From assembly GCA_002238555.1 (NCBI GenBank), contig MPMO01000001.1:111789-175788 (forward strand): a stretch of 64,000 nt of DNA, in the 5' to 3' direction. Below the pieces are notes generated by a model, which did no database searches, had not been told where the DNA came from, and was given only the letters and a program-made list of their open reading frames with translations. The first letter of the stretch is position 1; every line of letters begins with the position of its first letter. Shown here one piece after another: positions 34,962 through 44,816 of this stretch. The translations under genes and the position numbers were made by a program. The stretch is from Caldilineaceae bacterium bin34. GTDB lineage: Bacteria; Chloroflexota; Anaerolineae; Caldilineales; Caldilineaceae.

Positions 34962-36359
34962 ATGGCCCCGAACCGCCGCATGTCGACGCTCTTCAAACTG
35001 ATCTACGGTTCAGGAGAGTGGATTCCGGCCATCACCTCAACCAGCCGCTCCCTGATCCTGAACTACTTTCTGGTGACTGTGGTCGGCCTCAGACCGGCCA
35101 TTGTGGGCGTGATCCTGATGATTGGCCGCATTTGGGACGCGGTCAACGATCCGCTGGTGGGTCTCATCAGCGATCGGCTGCAGACCCGGTGGGGACGCCG
35201 CCGTCCCCTGATGCTGGCGGCCGCCGTGCCCATGATGGTGCTGTTCGCCCTGTTGTGGACGAGACCCTTCGACAACCAGTGGAGCCTGTTCGTCTGGTTT
35301 GTCGTGATTTCCGTGGCACTGGACACCGCCATCACCGTGTTCTCGGTGCCCCACACCGCGCTGGTGGCGGAGTTGTCCAGCGACTACGAAGAACGGATTG
35401 ACCTCAGCGTTTGGCGCAATGCCTTCTTTATCCTGGGCGCCCTCGTCATCGCGGCCCTGTTCAAGATGTTGGCGGAAGACTGGCTGGGCATGCTGGGCGG
35501 GGAGGCCAACGTTTTCCGCGGCTACATGCTGGCCGGGTGGCTGTTCGGTGCCTCCCTGCTGGTGGCACCGGTTCTCAACTTCATCACGGTCAAGGAACCG
35601 GCCAATGTCGCGTCCGAGGTCCCCATCAGTGTGCTGGCGGGGCTCAGAACCGCCTACCGCAATCGTCCCTTCGTCCTGCTCTCGACCGCCTATTTCTTCG
35701 CATTGACCGGACTTGAAGTGGTCATCGCCACGTTTGTCTGGTATCTGCAGATTGTTTTGAGGGCGACGCCACTCCTGGAGTCTGTGTTGCCGGCGGTGTT
35801 GCTGGGTTCATCCCTGCTGGCCCTGCCCGTGGTCAACCTGCTGGTCCGGAAACTGGGCAAGCTCAAGGCCTACATCCTCTGCGGCTTCCTTTGGATTGCA
35901 ACGCTGCCGGCCTACGCCCTGTATCCGCAGGGGGCCGCCGACACGTTTCTCTATTTTTGCGTCTGGCTGGGATTCACATACGCAGCGGGCATCACCATTC
36001 CGTGGGCCATGCTGCCCGACGTTCTCGAGTACGACGAGCTGCAAACCGGCAACCGCAGCGAAGGGCTGTTCACGGCCTACATGGTCTTTTTCCGCAAGTT
36101 GGGCGGTGCCGTGGCGGTGTTCGTCGCCAATCTCATCCTGGCGCAAGCCGGCTTCATTGAGGCCACCTACGGCACCGGCATCGAGCAACCCCAGTCGGTG
36201 GTGACGGCCCTGCGGCTCCTGTCCGGCGTGCTGCCGACATTGTTGGTGGCGGTTGGCGTCTTCGTCATTCGCAAATACCCGATCACGCGCGAGCTCCATC
36301 GCGACCTGCTGGCCAAACTCGCCGAGCGCCGCAGGAACGCCCCCGTTGCCCCCAGCTGA
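34962..36359 (+). CDS. GPH-family (MelB-like) sugar:cation symporter, MFS
   Basis: A protein of about 465 residues with 12 predicted membrane helices. The MelB/GPH signature DAVNDPLVGLISDRLQTRWGRRRP lies in the loop after helix 2, and PWAMLPDVLEYDEL matches the conserved second-half motif. Members couple uptake of glycosides or uronides to Na+ or H+. In-frame ATGs at 34905, 34947 and 34962 are possible; I chose 34962 because the membrane region begins just after it. It precedes the glycosidase-like/M23 gene by 51 bp. Confidence 0.85.
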   Translation: MAPNRRMSTLFKLIYGSGEWIPAITSTSRSLILNYFLVTVVGLRPAIVGVILMIGRIWDAVNDPLVGLISDRLQTRWGRRRPLMLAAAVPMMVLFALLWTRPFDNQWSLFVWFVVISVALDTAITVFSVPHTALVAELSSDYEERIDLSVWRNAFFILGALVIAALFKMLAEDWLGMLGGEANVFRGYMLAGWLFGASLLVAPVLNFITVKEPANVASEVPISVLAGLRTAYRNRPFVLLSTAYFFALTGLEVVIATFVWYLQIVLRATPLLESVLPAVLLGSSLLALPVVNLLVRKLGKLKAYILCGFLWIATLPAYALYPQGAADTFLYFCVWLGFTYAAGITIPWAMLPDVLEYDELQTGNRSEGLFTAYMVFFRKLGGAVAVFVANLILAQAGFIEATYGTGIEQPQSVVTALRLLSGVLPTLLVAVGVFVIRKYPITRELHRDLLAKLAERRRNAPVAPS

Positions 36360-36410
36360 CGCCAAGCATTCGCCAACATCGGTCCCCGCCTTTATCCGAC
36401 CGGATCATTC

Positions 36411-39400
36411 GTGCCGCACGCCATCGCAATGCCTCCCGTACCCAACGAACCACTACACATCTACGGTCTGCACGATGCGGGCGGCGAGCATCTCTTCGAA
36501 GAGGCCGACGTACACGGCTGGGTGGTGTTCAACGAATTCATCGGCATGGACGCCGCCGACCGCTCCGGCGTGGACTACAGTGCCTGGTCGGAACGCGGCT
36601 ACGGTGTCATTGTCAAACTGCAATTGGGTTTCAATCCGAACGGCACGCTTCCGGCTGTCGCCAACCACTTGAAATTCGCCCGGCGATGCGGCCGATTCGT
36701 CAAGGTTTCCCGTGGCTGCCGTCACTGGGTGATTGGGAACGAGTTCAACAATTGGGCCGCGCGCCCGGGTGCCGACGCACGCGCCCGGATATCCCTGCTC
36801 AAGGACGTGAAGGATCCGGCGCAGGTGCAGGCCGTGCTGCGGGCCCTGCCCGAGCGCTTTGACGCGCTTCATCCCGACGGGACCGCGACCAATCTGGCCA
36901 CTGTCGGCGAAGCCGTGCACCCGGACCGCTATGTCGCTTGTTTCAGGCAGTGCCGGGAGGCCATCCGCCAAGCCGACCCGGATGCACTCGTCATTACGGG
37001 TGCGGTTACCCCGTGGAACACCCACACCCGCTATGCGGGCAACGAGAACGGGGACTGGATCACCTATTTCAGCGACATCCTGAACCGGTTGGGACCCCAG
37101 GGTTGCGACGGCATCGCACTGCATGCCTTCACGGTCACGGACGATCCCGCCGACGTTACCGCCGATGCCTGGATCCCCGACCGCTCACCACGCCGCCGCA
37201 GTGGTTTCAGGGCCTACCGCGACTTCATGCGCGGCATTCCGTACCATATGCGCCAATTGCCGGCATACATCGTGGAGGCCGACCAATTCCAGTCCTGGAG
37301 CCCCCGGCAAAACGGATGGGTGCAGGCGGTCTTCCGGGAAATCAACGGGTGGAACGAAGGTCCGGGACACCAGCAAATCCGTTGTGCCGCCCTGTTCCGG
37401 TGGGCGGCCAGCCCCGGCGGTCGCTGGCAACTGTCCGCATCCGAGGCGGCCTTGGCGGACACCGCCGCGGCCCTCAACCAACACTATGCCTGGGATCCGC
37501 AAAAGGCACCCCTGCTCAACCCCGAACAACCCGATGCCTCCGCCAGCCTGTCTCCCGGCAGCGTGGTCAGGACCATCGGCGACATCAACCTGCGGGCCGT
37601 GCCCGGATTCGTGGGTTCGCCCCCGGACGCCATCGTGACAAAGCTTCCGGCGGGCCAGCAGTGCCTGATTGTTGACGGCCCCGAACAGGTGGACCGACTG
37701 ATCTGGTGGCGCGTCACGGTCAGGGTGTCCGACCACACCCGGGTTGACGGCTGGCTGGCGCAAGCCGGCGTGGATGCGCAGCCGTTCATCGCCAGGGTGT
37801 CCGGCGCCCCGGACCTGGCGGCTCCCTTCGACCCGGTGCCAATCCCGGACACGGACTCGATGGCGCCGGGCACCTACTTCCTTGTCCAGCGCCCCACCGA
37901 ACTGCGGCGCACCCCGGGCACGCGGTCCAAGGAGGCGGACGACCTGTTGGGCACCGTCCCCGTCGGGACTCCGGGCATCGTGCAGGAAGGACCCTTGCAC
38001 GTGGAGGACAGTATCTGGTGGCGCGTGCGCGCGGCCTGGCCGGAAGGTAGCGATTCGACGGGGTGGCTTCGGGAGGAGACCGACCGCAACCAGCGCAACC
38101 TGCAAGTCATTGCCGTACCCGGGACCCCGGCCCTTCCCGAACCCAGGTTTGCGGTTGGCGACACCGTCTGGGTGTGGCGCAATGCCCTCCTGCGCCGTTT
38201 GCCCGGAATCTCCAGCCAGGCGGTCGACGACATCGTCATGCAACTGGCTCCCGGAATGTCACTGACCGTGGAAGGCGGCCCGCGGATGGAAGACAGGCTG
38301 GTGTGGTGGCAGGTGGTCACTCCCGCCGCGGTTGAGCCCGTGCTGCGGGGATGGGTTTCGGACATGACGTCGACCGGCTACGACCTTCTTCAGGACTCCG
38401 CACCGGACCTGCCCGGACGGGACCGGCAAGCGCTCCAGCCGGGCGACAACATCTGGGTGATTGCCGCAAGTCCGATGCGGCGCACGCCGGGCCTGGACGG
38501 GGATGCAGGCTACGATGTCCTTGGCGAAGTCCCGCGCAACACGCTGTGCTCGGTCCTGGGCCATCCCCAGGGATTGGGCGGAGTCCCATGGTGGCTGCTG
38601 GCGGTGGCCACGGACGAACGGGACCGGATGTGGGGATGGGTGGCCCAGACTGCACCGGACGGCACGCCGCAGATGGGAACCAATCCGCTGCCCGCGGTCA
38701 GTCCTCCCGTCCCGCGCCGGGCACCCAATGCCCGGGAACGTCGGGCCTTCGCCAATGGTGACCGCGTCATGAACATCCAATCGGATGTCCTGCGCATCCG
38801 CCGGACTCCCGGACAGGTGGGCAAACCGGATTCGGACATCATCGGGCGTGCGCCGTCCCGCAGCACCCTACTCGTCAATGGCGGGCCGGAGATCAGGGAC
38901 AATCTCCGCTGGTGGCTGACGGACATGGTGATCCCGCCCTCGAACCAGCCGTCGGGCTGGGTCGCCGAAGGTTCGCAGAGCGGACTGCGCCTGCTGGCCT
39001 ACGACTTCCTGGCCGATCACATCGACATCGCCACTCCGTTTCCGGGCCGTTTCCCGATGTCCCAGGGCTGGGGCACCAATCCGCAGTTCTACGGCCGCTT
39101 CACCTACGGCGGGGTGCCCTTGCGGGGCCACAACGGCCTTGACTTCGCGTTGCCGGTGGGCACGCCGTTGCTGGCGACCGACGCCGGCAGGATCACCCGA
39201 ACCGACTTCGGTGTGGGCGGCTTCGGCAAGTTCGTGCTCATGGAGCATGACTGGGGGGAATCTGTGTACGCGCACATGAGCGAGTTCTCGGTCAGTGTGA
39301 GCCAGACCGTCGGCCGCGGAGCCACCCTGGGTCTTTCGGGCAACACGGGTGCCAGTACGGGCCCCCACCTGCACTTCGGAATCCGCATTCTGCCGTATCG

Positions 39401-39530
39401 CAGGCCTGATGGCTGGGGCGGGTTCTGCAACCCGGCACAATTCATGTCACAGGACATTTTCCGAAATCGCCCGGTGGCCATGGAGCCGTCCCCGCCCGGC
39501 GTGGAGAGCGATTCCAACGTCCTTCCCTGA
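36411..39530 (+). CDS. giant fusion: glycosidase-like TIM barrel, five SH3-like repeats, M23 metallopeptidase
   Basis: A 1039-residue protein. Residues about 10-360 resemble a clan-A glycosidase barrel: WVIGNEFNNW near 106 supplies a candidate acid/base Glu and YIVEADQF near 284 a candidate nucleophile Glu. Five similar beta-rich repeats of about 75-100 residues follow, starting near 381, 484, 580, 675 and 780, each with a G-D-x-V-W-V-like strand, R-x-T/V-P-G and a D-x-x-W-W pair (SH3-like). The C-terminal M23 domain has GHNGLDFA near 905 and TGPHLHFG near 982, the zinc-binding His/Asp set of lysostaphin-type endopeptidases. No signal peptide is visible. It probably cleaves peptidoglycan; the substrate of the barrel is unknown. 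Confidence 0.85.
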   Translation: MPHAIAMPPVPNEPLHIYGLHDAGGEHLFEEADVHGWVVFNEFIGMDAADRSGVDYSAWSERGYGVIVKLQLGFNPNGTLPAVANHLKFARRCGRFVKVSRGCRHWVIGNEFNNWAARPGADARARISLLKDVKDPAQVQAVLRALPERFDALHPDGTATNLATVGEAVHPDRYVACFRQCREAIRQADPDALVITGAVTPWNTHTRYAGNENGDWITYFSDILNRLGPQGCDGIALHAFTVTDDPADVTADAWIPDRSPRRRSGFRAYRDFMRGIPYHMRQLPAYIVEADQFQSWSPRQNGWVQAVFREINGWNEGPGHQQIRCAALFRWAASPGGRWQLSASEAALADTAAALNQHYAWDPQKAPLLNPEQPDASASLSPGSVVRTIGDINLRAVPGFVGSPPDAIVTKLPAGQQCLIVDGPEQVDRLIWWRVTVRVSDHTRVDGWLAQAGVDAQPFIARVSGAPDLAAPFDPVPIPDTDSMAPGTYFLVQRPTELRRTPGTRSKEADDLLGTVPVGTPGIVQEGPLHVEDSIWWRVRAAWPEGSDSTGWLREETDRNQRNLQVIAVPGTPALPEPRFAVGDTVWVWRNALLRRLPGISSQAVDDIVMQLAPGMSLTVEGGPRMEDRLVWWQVVTPAAVEPVLRGWVSDMTSTGYDLLQDSAPDLPGRDRQALQPGDNIWVIAASPMRRTPGLDGDAGYDVLGEVPRNTLCSVLGHPQGLGGVPWWLLAVATDERDRMWGWVAQTAPDGTPQMGTNPLPAVSPPVPRRAPNARERRAFANGDRVMNIQSDVLRIRRTPGQVGKPDSDIIGRAPSRSTLLVNGGPEIRDNLRWWLTDMVIPPSNQPSGWVAEGSQSGLRLLAYDFLADHIDIATPFPGRFPMSQGWGTNPQFYGRFTYGGVPLRGHNGLDFALPVGTPLLATDAGRITRTDFGVGGFGKFVLMEHDWGESVYAHMSEFSVSVSQTVGRGATLGLSGNTGASTGPHLHFGIRILPYRRPDGWGGFCNPAQFMSQDIFRNRPVAMEPSPPGVESDSNVLP

Positions 39531-39544
39531 ACCGGTTCCCCGCC

Positions 39545-40264
39545 GTGGCCCCAGCCCCCGTCGTCCAGCTCGCAGTTTCCAAAATCCCGAAGTACGCCAC
39601 GCGCGAAAGCGGGGACACGGTCGAGGTGGTCGAAAGGCCGCACGGCGGTTTGAGCGCAGTCCTGGCCGACGGCCAGCGCAGCGGACGCAGCGCCAAGAAC
39701 ATCAGCAACCTCGTGGTGCGCAAGGCCATCTCACTGTTGGCCGAAGGCGTGCGCGACGGAGCCACGGCGCGGGCAGCCCACGACTACCTGCGCACGTATC
39801 GACGGGGCCAGGTGAGCGCCGAATTGCAAATCGTCAGCATCGACATGGACTCCTGGACGCTTGTCATCTCGCGCAACTGCCACTGCCCGGCCTGGTTCCG
39901 GACCAGCCACAGCCAGGGACTGCTGCAGGCCCACAGTCAGGCCATCGGCATCCACCGCAACACGCGGCCGGACATCACCGAGCTGCCGATCGAGGCCGGC
40001 AGCATGGTGGTGGCGGCCTCGGACGGGGTGTGGGAAGCCGGCCGCCATCCGCAGGACCGCATGAATCTGCCGGCCCTGGTCTGTGAAGCGGACCCCGACG
40101 GCAACCTGCCGGCGGACCGCCTCGCCCGCCTGCTGCTCGACACCGCGCTGGTCCTTGAGGAAGGCCGTGCCCGGGACGACCTGACGGTGCTGGTCATGAA
40201 GGTCCTGGGTCGCAACGAACGGGACGACGCGCGGCATATGACAGTCAGTTTTCCCTTGGGCTAG
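39545..40264 (+). CDS. SpoIIE-type PP2C serine phosphatase
   Basis: A 239-residue single-domain PP2C phosphatase starting with GTG. Metal-binding Asp residues appear in VLADGQRSG near residue 40, VAASDGVWEAG near 158 and ARDDLTVLVMKV near 214, the SpoIIE/RsbU pattern. There is no sensor domain, so regulation must come from elsewhere. It lies 14 bp after the M23 fusion gene and 32 bp before a small P-loop gene. Such phosphatases normally act on anti-sigma-factor antagonists, but none is encoded nearby. Confidence 0.82.
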   Translation: MAPAPVVQLAVSKIPKYATRESGDTVEVVERPHGGLSAVLADGQRSGRSAKNISNLVVRKAISLLAEGVRDGATARAAHDYLRTYRRGQVSAELQIVSIDMDSWTLVISRNCHCPAWFRTSHSQGLLQAHSQAIGIHRNTRPDITELPIEAGSMVVAASDGVWEAGRHPQDRMNLPALVCEADPDGNLPADRLARLLLDTALVLEEGRARDDLTVLVMKVLGRNERDDARHMTVSFPLG

Positions 40265-40296
40265 GGACCGGCAGGGGCCGGGCGACAGGAGTTGGG

Positions 40297-40680
40297 ATGC
40301 AGCGTCCGCTCATCAAGGTAGTGGGGGTCAGCGCGGCCGGGAAATCGACCTTGGCGGCGACCCTCGAGCAGTGGGGCATGCACGCCCGATGCACCAGCCA
40401 GGAACACAGTTATGTCAAGGACATGTGGCAAAAGCTTCATCCTCCCGACATTCTGATATTCCTGCATGCGGACTTGGGTACCCAGTTATCCAGGCGCCCA
40501 TGGGGGCGGTATACCGAGGCCGGCCACCGGGAGGAATTGGAGAGGCTGGCCCATGCCCTGACGCACGCGGACCTTGTGATCGACACCTCGCCGATGACGA
40601 AACAGGAAGTGGTCCGGACAGTTCGGCGGTTTCTGGATGATCGGCATGCCTCCAACGCCCAGGGCAACTCCCCAAACTGA
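40297..40680 (+). CDS. small P-loop NTPase/kinase-like protein
   Basis: A 127-residue protein with a clear Walker A motif, GVSAAGKST, at residues 10-18 and a hydrophobic strand PDILIFLHAD near 50 that could serve as Walker B. The Arg-rich RRPWGRYTEAGHREEL may act as a lid, and HADLVIDTSPMTKQEVV near 90 is like small nucleoside or shikimate-type kinases. Substrate unknown. It is the third gene of the set with the M23 fusion and the PP2C phosphatase. Confidence 0.65.
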   Translation: MQRPLIKVVGVSAAGKSTLAATLEQWGMHARCTSQEHSYVKDMWQKLHPPDILIFLHADLGTQLSRRPWGRYTEAGHREELERLAHALTHADLVIDTSPMTKQEVVRTVRRFLDDRHASNAQGNSPN

Positions 40681-41026
40681 CATGTTTGCCCGCGCAACCG
40701 CGGCCGGGAACTGGTTTTTGCACAGGTGGAGCGGCACTGCAACGGTGCCGCACCGCCAAGAGGCATGCCGGCCGCAAATGGATGGTCGGCCTTGTCCGGC
40801 ACCGCCTTGTGCAACGGGCATGGGACGTAATGGCCGTTCTGGCCCAAACCGGGTTCCCTGCTACTGATTCGGACACGGATTTTGCCCAAGGCGGCACCGA
40901 TTGCTGTGTTATCATCAAACATGGTTGAGTAGCCTGGATTCAAGGGTTGAATCGGGTCGGATTGGCTCCGCGACGCGCATCCGCGCGCGTTCGTCGCCGG
41001 AGCAGTAACAAGGGGTAAACGCAGCA
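40681..41026 (+). other. 346-bp gene-free region upstream of the pyruvate:ferredoxin oxidoreductase genes
   Basis: No frame here has a plausible start, ribosome site and family similarity. It probably holds the promoter and leader of the oxidoreductase operon. An AAGGGG sequence at about 41010 lies upstream of ATG 41027, a little further than usual. No clear -35/-10 pair was identified. Confidence 0.4.
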
Positions 41027-43084
41027 ATGGCTATGCGAAAGATTTCCAGCAACGGCCATCTGTCGGCCAACGGACGATCCCATGACAGCGGAAACCTGAA
41101 CGGTGCGGCGCCCACACCGCGTTTCCCCGGTATTCAGACCACCTCCGACGGCTCCGGGATGATCACGTGGGTTGAAACCCAAATCACTCAGGGGGCCTGC
41201 GCCTTTCCGATTACCCCGACCACGACCATGGGCGGCGGCTACGGCGCTTCCGTGGCCAACGGTGCCTGCAACCTGTGGGGCCAGCCGCTCAAGTTTTTGG
41301 AGCCCGAATCCGAACACAGCGCGGCAACCGCCTGCGAGGGCTTTGCCGTGGCGGGCGGGCGCGTCAGCAACTTCACGTCGGGCCAGGGCCTGGTCCTGAT
41401 GAAGGAAGTGCTCTACACCATCAGCGGCAAGCGCCTGCCCGTGGTATTCCACATCGGTTCGCGGGCCATCACGCGCCAGGGCCTAAACGTGCATGCCGGG
41501 CATGACGACGTGATGTGTGTGGCGGACTGCGGCTGGGGCATCCTCTTTGCCAAAAACGCACAGGATGCCGGCGACCTGGCGGTGATGAGCCGTCGTATCG
41601 CCGAGGACAGCTTCACCCCCATTCTGAACGTGCAGGACGGTTTCCTGACCACCCACACGGTGGAAGACGTTCTGTTGCCCGAGTCCGAGCTGCTGAAGGA
41701 ATTCGTGGGACCTCCGGGGGACAAAATACCCAACCTTTTCGATCCCATGAACCCCGTCATGACCGGAGTTGTCCAGAACCAGGACAGCTACATGAAGGGC
41801 ATCGTGGCCCAGCGCAACTACTACGATCGTCTGCCCGGCATCATCGAGGACGTGTTCGCGGATTATTCCGAACTCACCGGTCGTCCCTACGACGTGATCG
41901 AACAGTACCGGATGGAGGATGCCGACTACGCCGTCGTGGGCATCGGCTGCTACATCGAAACCGCCCGCGCCAGCATCGACTACCTGCGCGAGACATTCGG
42001 CATCAAGCTGGGCATCGTGCACGTTACCTGCTACCGGCCGTTCCCGGGCCGTCAACTGGTCGAGGCTCTGGGCGGCCTCAAGGCCTTCAGCGTAATTGAG
42101 CGCATGGACGATGCGCTGGCCCCCAACAATCCGCTGGCCAACGACATCAAGGCGGCGTTCAGCGACGCCATGATGGGACACCCCGACTTCCCGCAGATCT
42201 CGCGCATCCCCCAGATCTTCTGCGGCATCGCGGGCCTGGGCAGCCGCGACGTGCGGCCCGCCGACTTTGCGGCCACCGTCCGCAACATGCTCGAAGGCAA
42301 CCAGCACTTCTTTGTCCTGGGCGTGGACCACGATTTGACCCTGCCGCCGGAGCACGATCCGGACTTGCGGCCCCCGGGAGCCTTTTCGATGCGCGGCCAC
42401 TCCGTCGGCGGCTTCGGCTCCGTGACCACCAACAAGGTGATCGCCACCATCGCCGGCGACGTCTTCAGCAAGAAGGTGCAGGCCTATCCGAAGTACGGTT
42501 CCGAAAAGAAGGGCCTACCCACCACCTACTACCTGACGGTGGCGGACAATCAGATCCTGACGCATTGCGAGCTCAACCACGTTGATTTCGTTCCCATGAA
42601 CGACATCAACGCCTTCGTGTCCGCCGATCCGTTGAAGGGCATCCTGGACGGCGGGTCCATCTTTGTCCAAACCTCGAAGACGGATCCGGTCGAGATTTGG
42701 GCGGACATCCCTCCCGATTCACAGACCAAGATACGCGACAAGAATATTCGTGTGTTCGCGGCGGACGCCGCCCTGATTGCCCGCGAGGAAGCACCCATTC
42801 CGGACCTGTCCGTGCGCATGCAGGGCATTGTGCTGCTGGGCATTTTCCTCAAGGTGACCCCGTTCTCCGAGGAAGCCGACCTGACGTACCCGCAGGTAAT
42901 GGAAAGGGCGGAGAGTGCCCTGCGCAAGTACTTCGGCAAGCGCGGCGAAGCGGTCGTGCAGGCCAACCTCAAGGCCGTCAAGCGCGGCTACGACTCGGTC
43001 ATCGAACTGTCTGCGGAGACCAAGGCCCTCGAGGTCACGGCGCCCAAGTTCGATCCCTCCGCCCAAATTGAATTGTTCGTCTAG
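41027..43084 (+). CDS. pyruvate:ferredoxin (2-oxoacid) oxidoreductase, fused alpha-gamma subunit
   Basis: A 685-residue chain. Residues about 45-440 match the 2-oxoacid:acceptor oxidoreductase alpha region (AFPITPTTTMGGGYGA near 60; ESEHSAATACEGFAVAGGR near 91; TSGQGLVLMKEVLY near 117; domain II around 290-390 with VTCYRPFPG). From about residue 450 the gamma-like domain follows (RGHSVGGFGSVTTNKVIA; VDFVPMNDINAFVSADPL). It converts pyruvate and CoA to acetyl-CoA and CO2 while reducing ferredoxin, together with the beta chain 57 bp downstream. The N-terminal 30 residues are low complexity. Confidence 0.93.
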   Translation: MAMRKISSNGHLSANGRSHDSGNLNGAAPTPRFPGIQTTSDGSGMITWVETQITQGACAFPITPTTTMGGGYGASVANGACNLWGQPLKFLEPESEHSAATACEGFAVAGGRVSNFTSGQGLVLMKEVLYTISGKRLPVVFHIGSRAITRQGLNVHAGHDDVMCVADCGWGILFAKNAQDAGDLAVMSRRIAEDSFTPILNVQDGFLTTHTVEDVLLPESELLKEFVGPPGDKIPNLFDPMNPVMTGVVQNQDSYMKGIVAQRNYYDRLPGIIEDVFADYSELTGRPYDVIEQYRMEDADYAVVGIGCYIETARASIDYLRETFGIKLGIVHVTCYRPFPGRQLVEALGGLKAFSVIERMDDALAPNNPLANDIKAAFSDAMMGHPDFPQISRIPQIFCGIAGLGSRDVRPADFAATVRNMLEGNQHFFVLGVDHDLTLPPEHDPDLRPPGAFSMRGHSVGGFGSVTTNKVIATIAGDVFSKKVQAYPKYGSEKKGLPTTYYLTVADNQILTHCELNHVDFVPMNDINAFVSADPLKGILDGGSIFVQTSKTDPVEIWADIPPDSQTKIRDKNIRVFAADAALIAREEAPIPDLSVRMQGIVLLGIFLKVTPFSEEADLTYPQVMERAESALRKYFGKRGEAVVQANLKAVKRGYDSVIELSAETKALEVTAPKFDPSAQIELFV

Positions 43085-43141
43085 GCTGCTGTTGACAGAC
43101 CGCCGCCACTGCCACCCGGCGCCCGACGTCAGGGAGTTTTC

Positions 43142-44764
43142 ATGGTAACCACTAACGAAATCGACGTTGCCTCCATTAGCAAGACCAAGAACGGTGCCGG
43201 CGAAGGCCTCGACGCCACGATTGTGGACGTCAACGATTTCTTCGACCGCATCGTCGAGGGCTACAACGACGGCTCCGGGGAACTGCATCTCCCGGCGGAT
43301 GTAGGTTTGGCGCGATCCGTGATCCCGGCCGGCACCGGCGCGGCCCGTGACTTCAGCTACATCGCCCCCGAGATCCCGGAGTACATCGAGAGCAGCTGCA
43401 CCGGCTGCATGAGCTGTGTCAACCAGTGCCCCGACACAGCCATCCTCGGCAAGGTTGTGAAGGTGGATGTCCTGGACAACGCCTTGGCCGAATTGACCGA
43501 CGAGGACGAACGCGGCTTCATGGCCAACCAGTTCGCCGAAACCAACAAGTTCTTCAACGTGCCTCAGAAGCGCAAGAAGGAGCCGGGCAAGTTCGGCATC
43601 TTCATCGATCCCACCAAGTGCAAGGGCTGCGCCGAATGCGTCGAAGCCTGCGCAGATTTGGGCTACAACGCCCTGAAGATGATCCAGAAGGAAGACAAGA
43701 CGGTCCCGATCTACGAGAAGAGCATCAACTTCTTCCGCTCGCTGCCCGCGACGCCGGACGAATTCATCAACGACCGCATTGCCGTGGACATGATGCTGGC
43801 GGAGCAGAGCATGCTCTACGTAGGCGGTGCCGGATCCTGTGCCGGCTGCGGCGAGGCCACCGTCATTCGGATGTGGCTGGCTGCCCTGGGATACGTGTAC
43901 GGCGCCGACAATATCGGCATTGCCGCCAGCACCGGCTGCAACACGGTCTATGGCAGCACCTATCCCTACAACCCCTACATTGTTCCGTGGAGCAATTCGC
44001 TCTTCGAAAACGGTCCTGCCTTCGCCATGGGCATTCGCATGAAGTGGGATCAGCAGGGATGGGAAGACAAGCAGCTCTGGGTCATGGGCGGCGACGGGGC
44101 CATGCTGGACATCGGCTTCCAGTCACTGAGCCGGATGCTGTCCAGCGGCATGAACATCAAGGTCCTGATCCTGGACACGCAGGTCTACTCCAACACGGGA
44201 GGACAGACCAGCACCGGGACCTATACGGCCCAGGACTCCAAGATGTACTCCTACGGCAAGGAGAAGCCCGGCAAAACGGAATTGCGCAAGGAGATTGGCC
44301 GCATCGCCATGATGCATCCCAACACCTTCGTATCGCAGACGGTAGCCTCCATCCCCAACCACTTCTACAAATGCATCCTGGACGCGGCATCCTTTGACGG
44401 TCCGGCCATCGTCAACACCTTCACCACGTGTCAGCCGGAACACGGTGTGGCCGACGACATGGCTCGCCACCAAGCCAAGCTGGCGGTTGACAGCCGGGCA
44501 TTCCCCGTGTTCGTCTACGACCCGCGCAAGGGCGATACCATCAAGGAGCGGTTGAGCCTGCAGGGCAACCCTGCGGCCAAAGAGGACTGGTACACCATTC
44601 CGAAGACCGGCGAGACGATTGACTTCATCACCTTCGCCCGTTCGGAGGGTCGATTCGCCAAGCAGTTCGACCGCGAGGGAAACCCGTCGCAGATTTTGAT
44701 GGATTCCCAGGCCGACCGTCGCGCCAACTGGCGCATGCTCCAGGAAATGGCCGGCGTGCGCTGA
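43142..44764 (+). CDS. pyruvate:ferredoxin oxidoreductase, ferredoxin-beta fused subunit
   Basis: A 540-residue chain carrying the delta-type ferredoxin and the thiamine-diphosphate-binding beta domain. The two cluster motifs are CTGCMSCVNQCP near residue 85 and CKGCAECVEAC near 160. The beta domain has CAGCGEATVIRMW near 235 (ligands of the proximal 4Fe-4S cluster), GDGAMLDIGFQSLSR near 317 (Mg-ThDP motif GDG...) and VYSNTGGQTSTGTYT near 350. The ATG is preceded by CAGGGAGT. A strong terminator follows the stop by 26 bp, so the two chains form the whole operon. Confidence 0.93.
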   Translation: MVTTNEIDVASISKTKNGAGEGLDATIVDVNDFFDRIVEGYNDGSGELHLPADVGLARSVIPAGTGAARDFSYIAPEIPEYIESSCTGCMSCVNQCPDTAILGKVVKVDVLDNALAELTDEDERGFMANQFAETNKFFNVPQKRKKEPGKFGIFIDPTKCKGCAECVEACADLGYNALKMIQKEDKTVPIYEKSINFFRSLPATPDEFINDRIAVDMMLAEQSMLYVGGAGSCAGCGEATVIRMWLAALGYVYGADNIGIAASTGCNTVYGSTYPYNPYIVPWSNSLFENGPAFAMGIRMKWDQQGWEDKQLWVMGGDGAMLDIGFQSLSRMLSSGMNIKVLILDTQVYSNTGGQTSTGTYTAQDSKMYSYGKEKPGKTELRKEIGRIAMMHPNTFVSQTVASIPNHFYKCILDAASFDGPAIVNTFTTCQPEHGVADDMARHQAKLAVDSRAFPVFVYDPRKGDTIKERLSLQGNPAAKEDWYTIPKTGETIDFITFARSEGRFAKQFDREGNPSQILMDSQADRRANWRMLQEMAGVR

Positions 44765-44790
44765 ACCCCGACTCCCGTCAACCAAGTTCA

Positions 44791-44816
44791 AAGGGCTGGC
44801 AATGCCAGCCCTTTTT
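44791..44816 (+). terminator. intrinsic terminator of the pyruvate:ferredoxin oxidoreductase operon
   Basis: AAGGGCTGGC pairs with GCCAGCCCTT around AAT (the inverted repeat is essentially perfect) and runs into TTTTT at 44812-44816. Confidence 0.9.
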
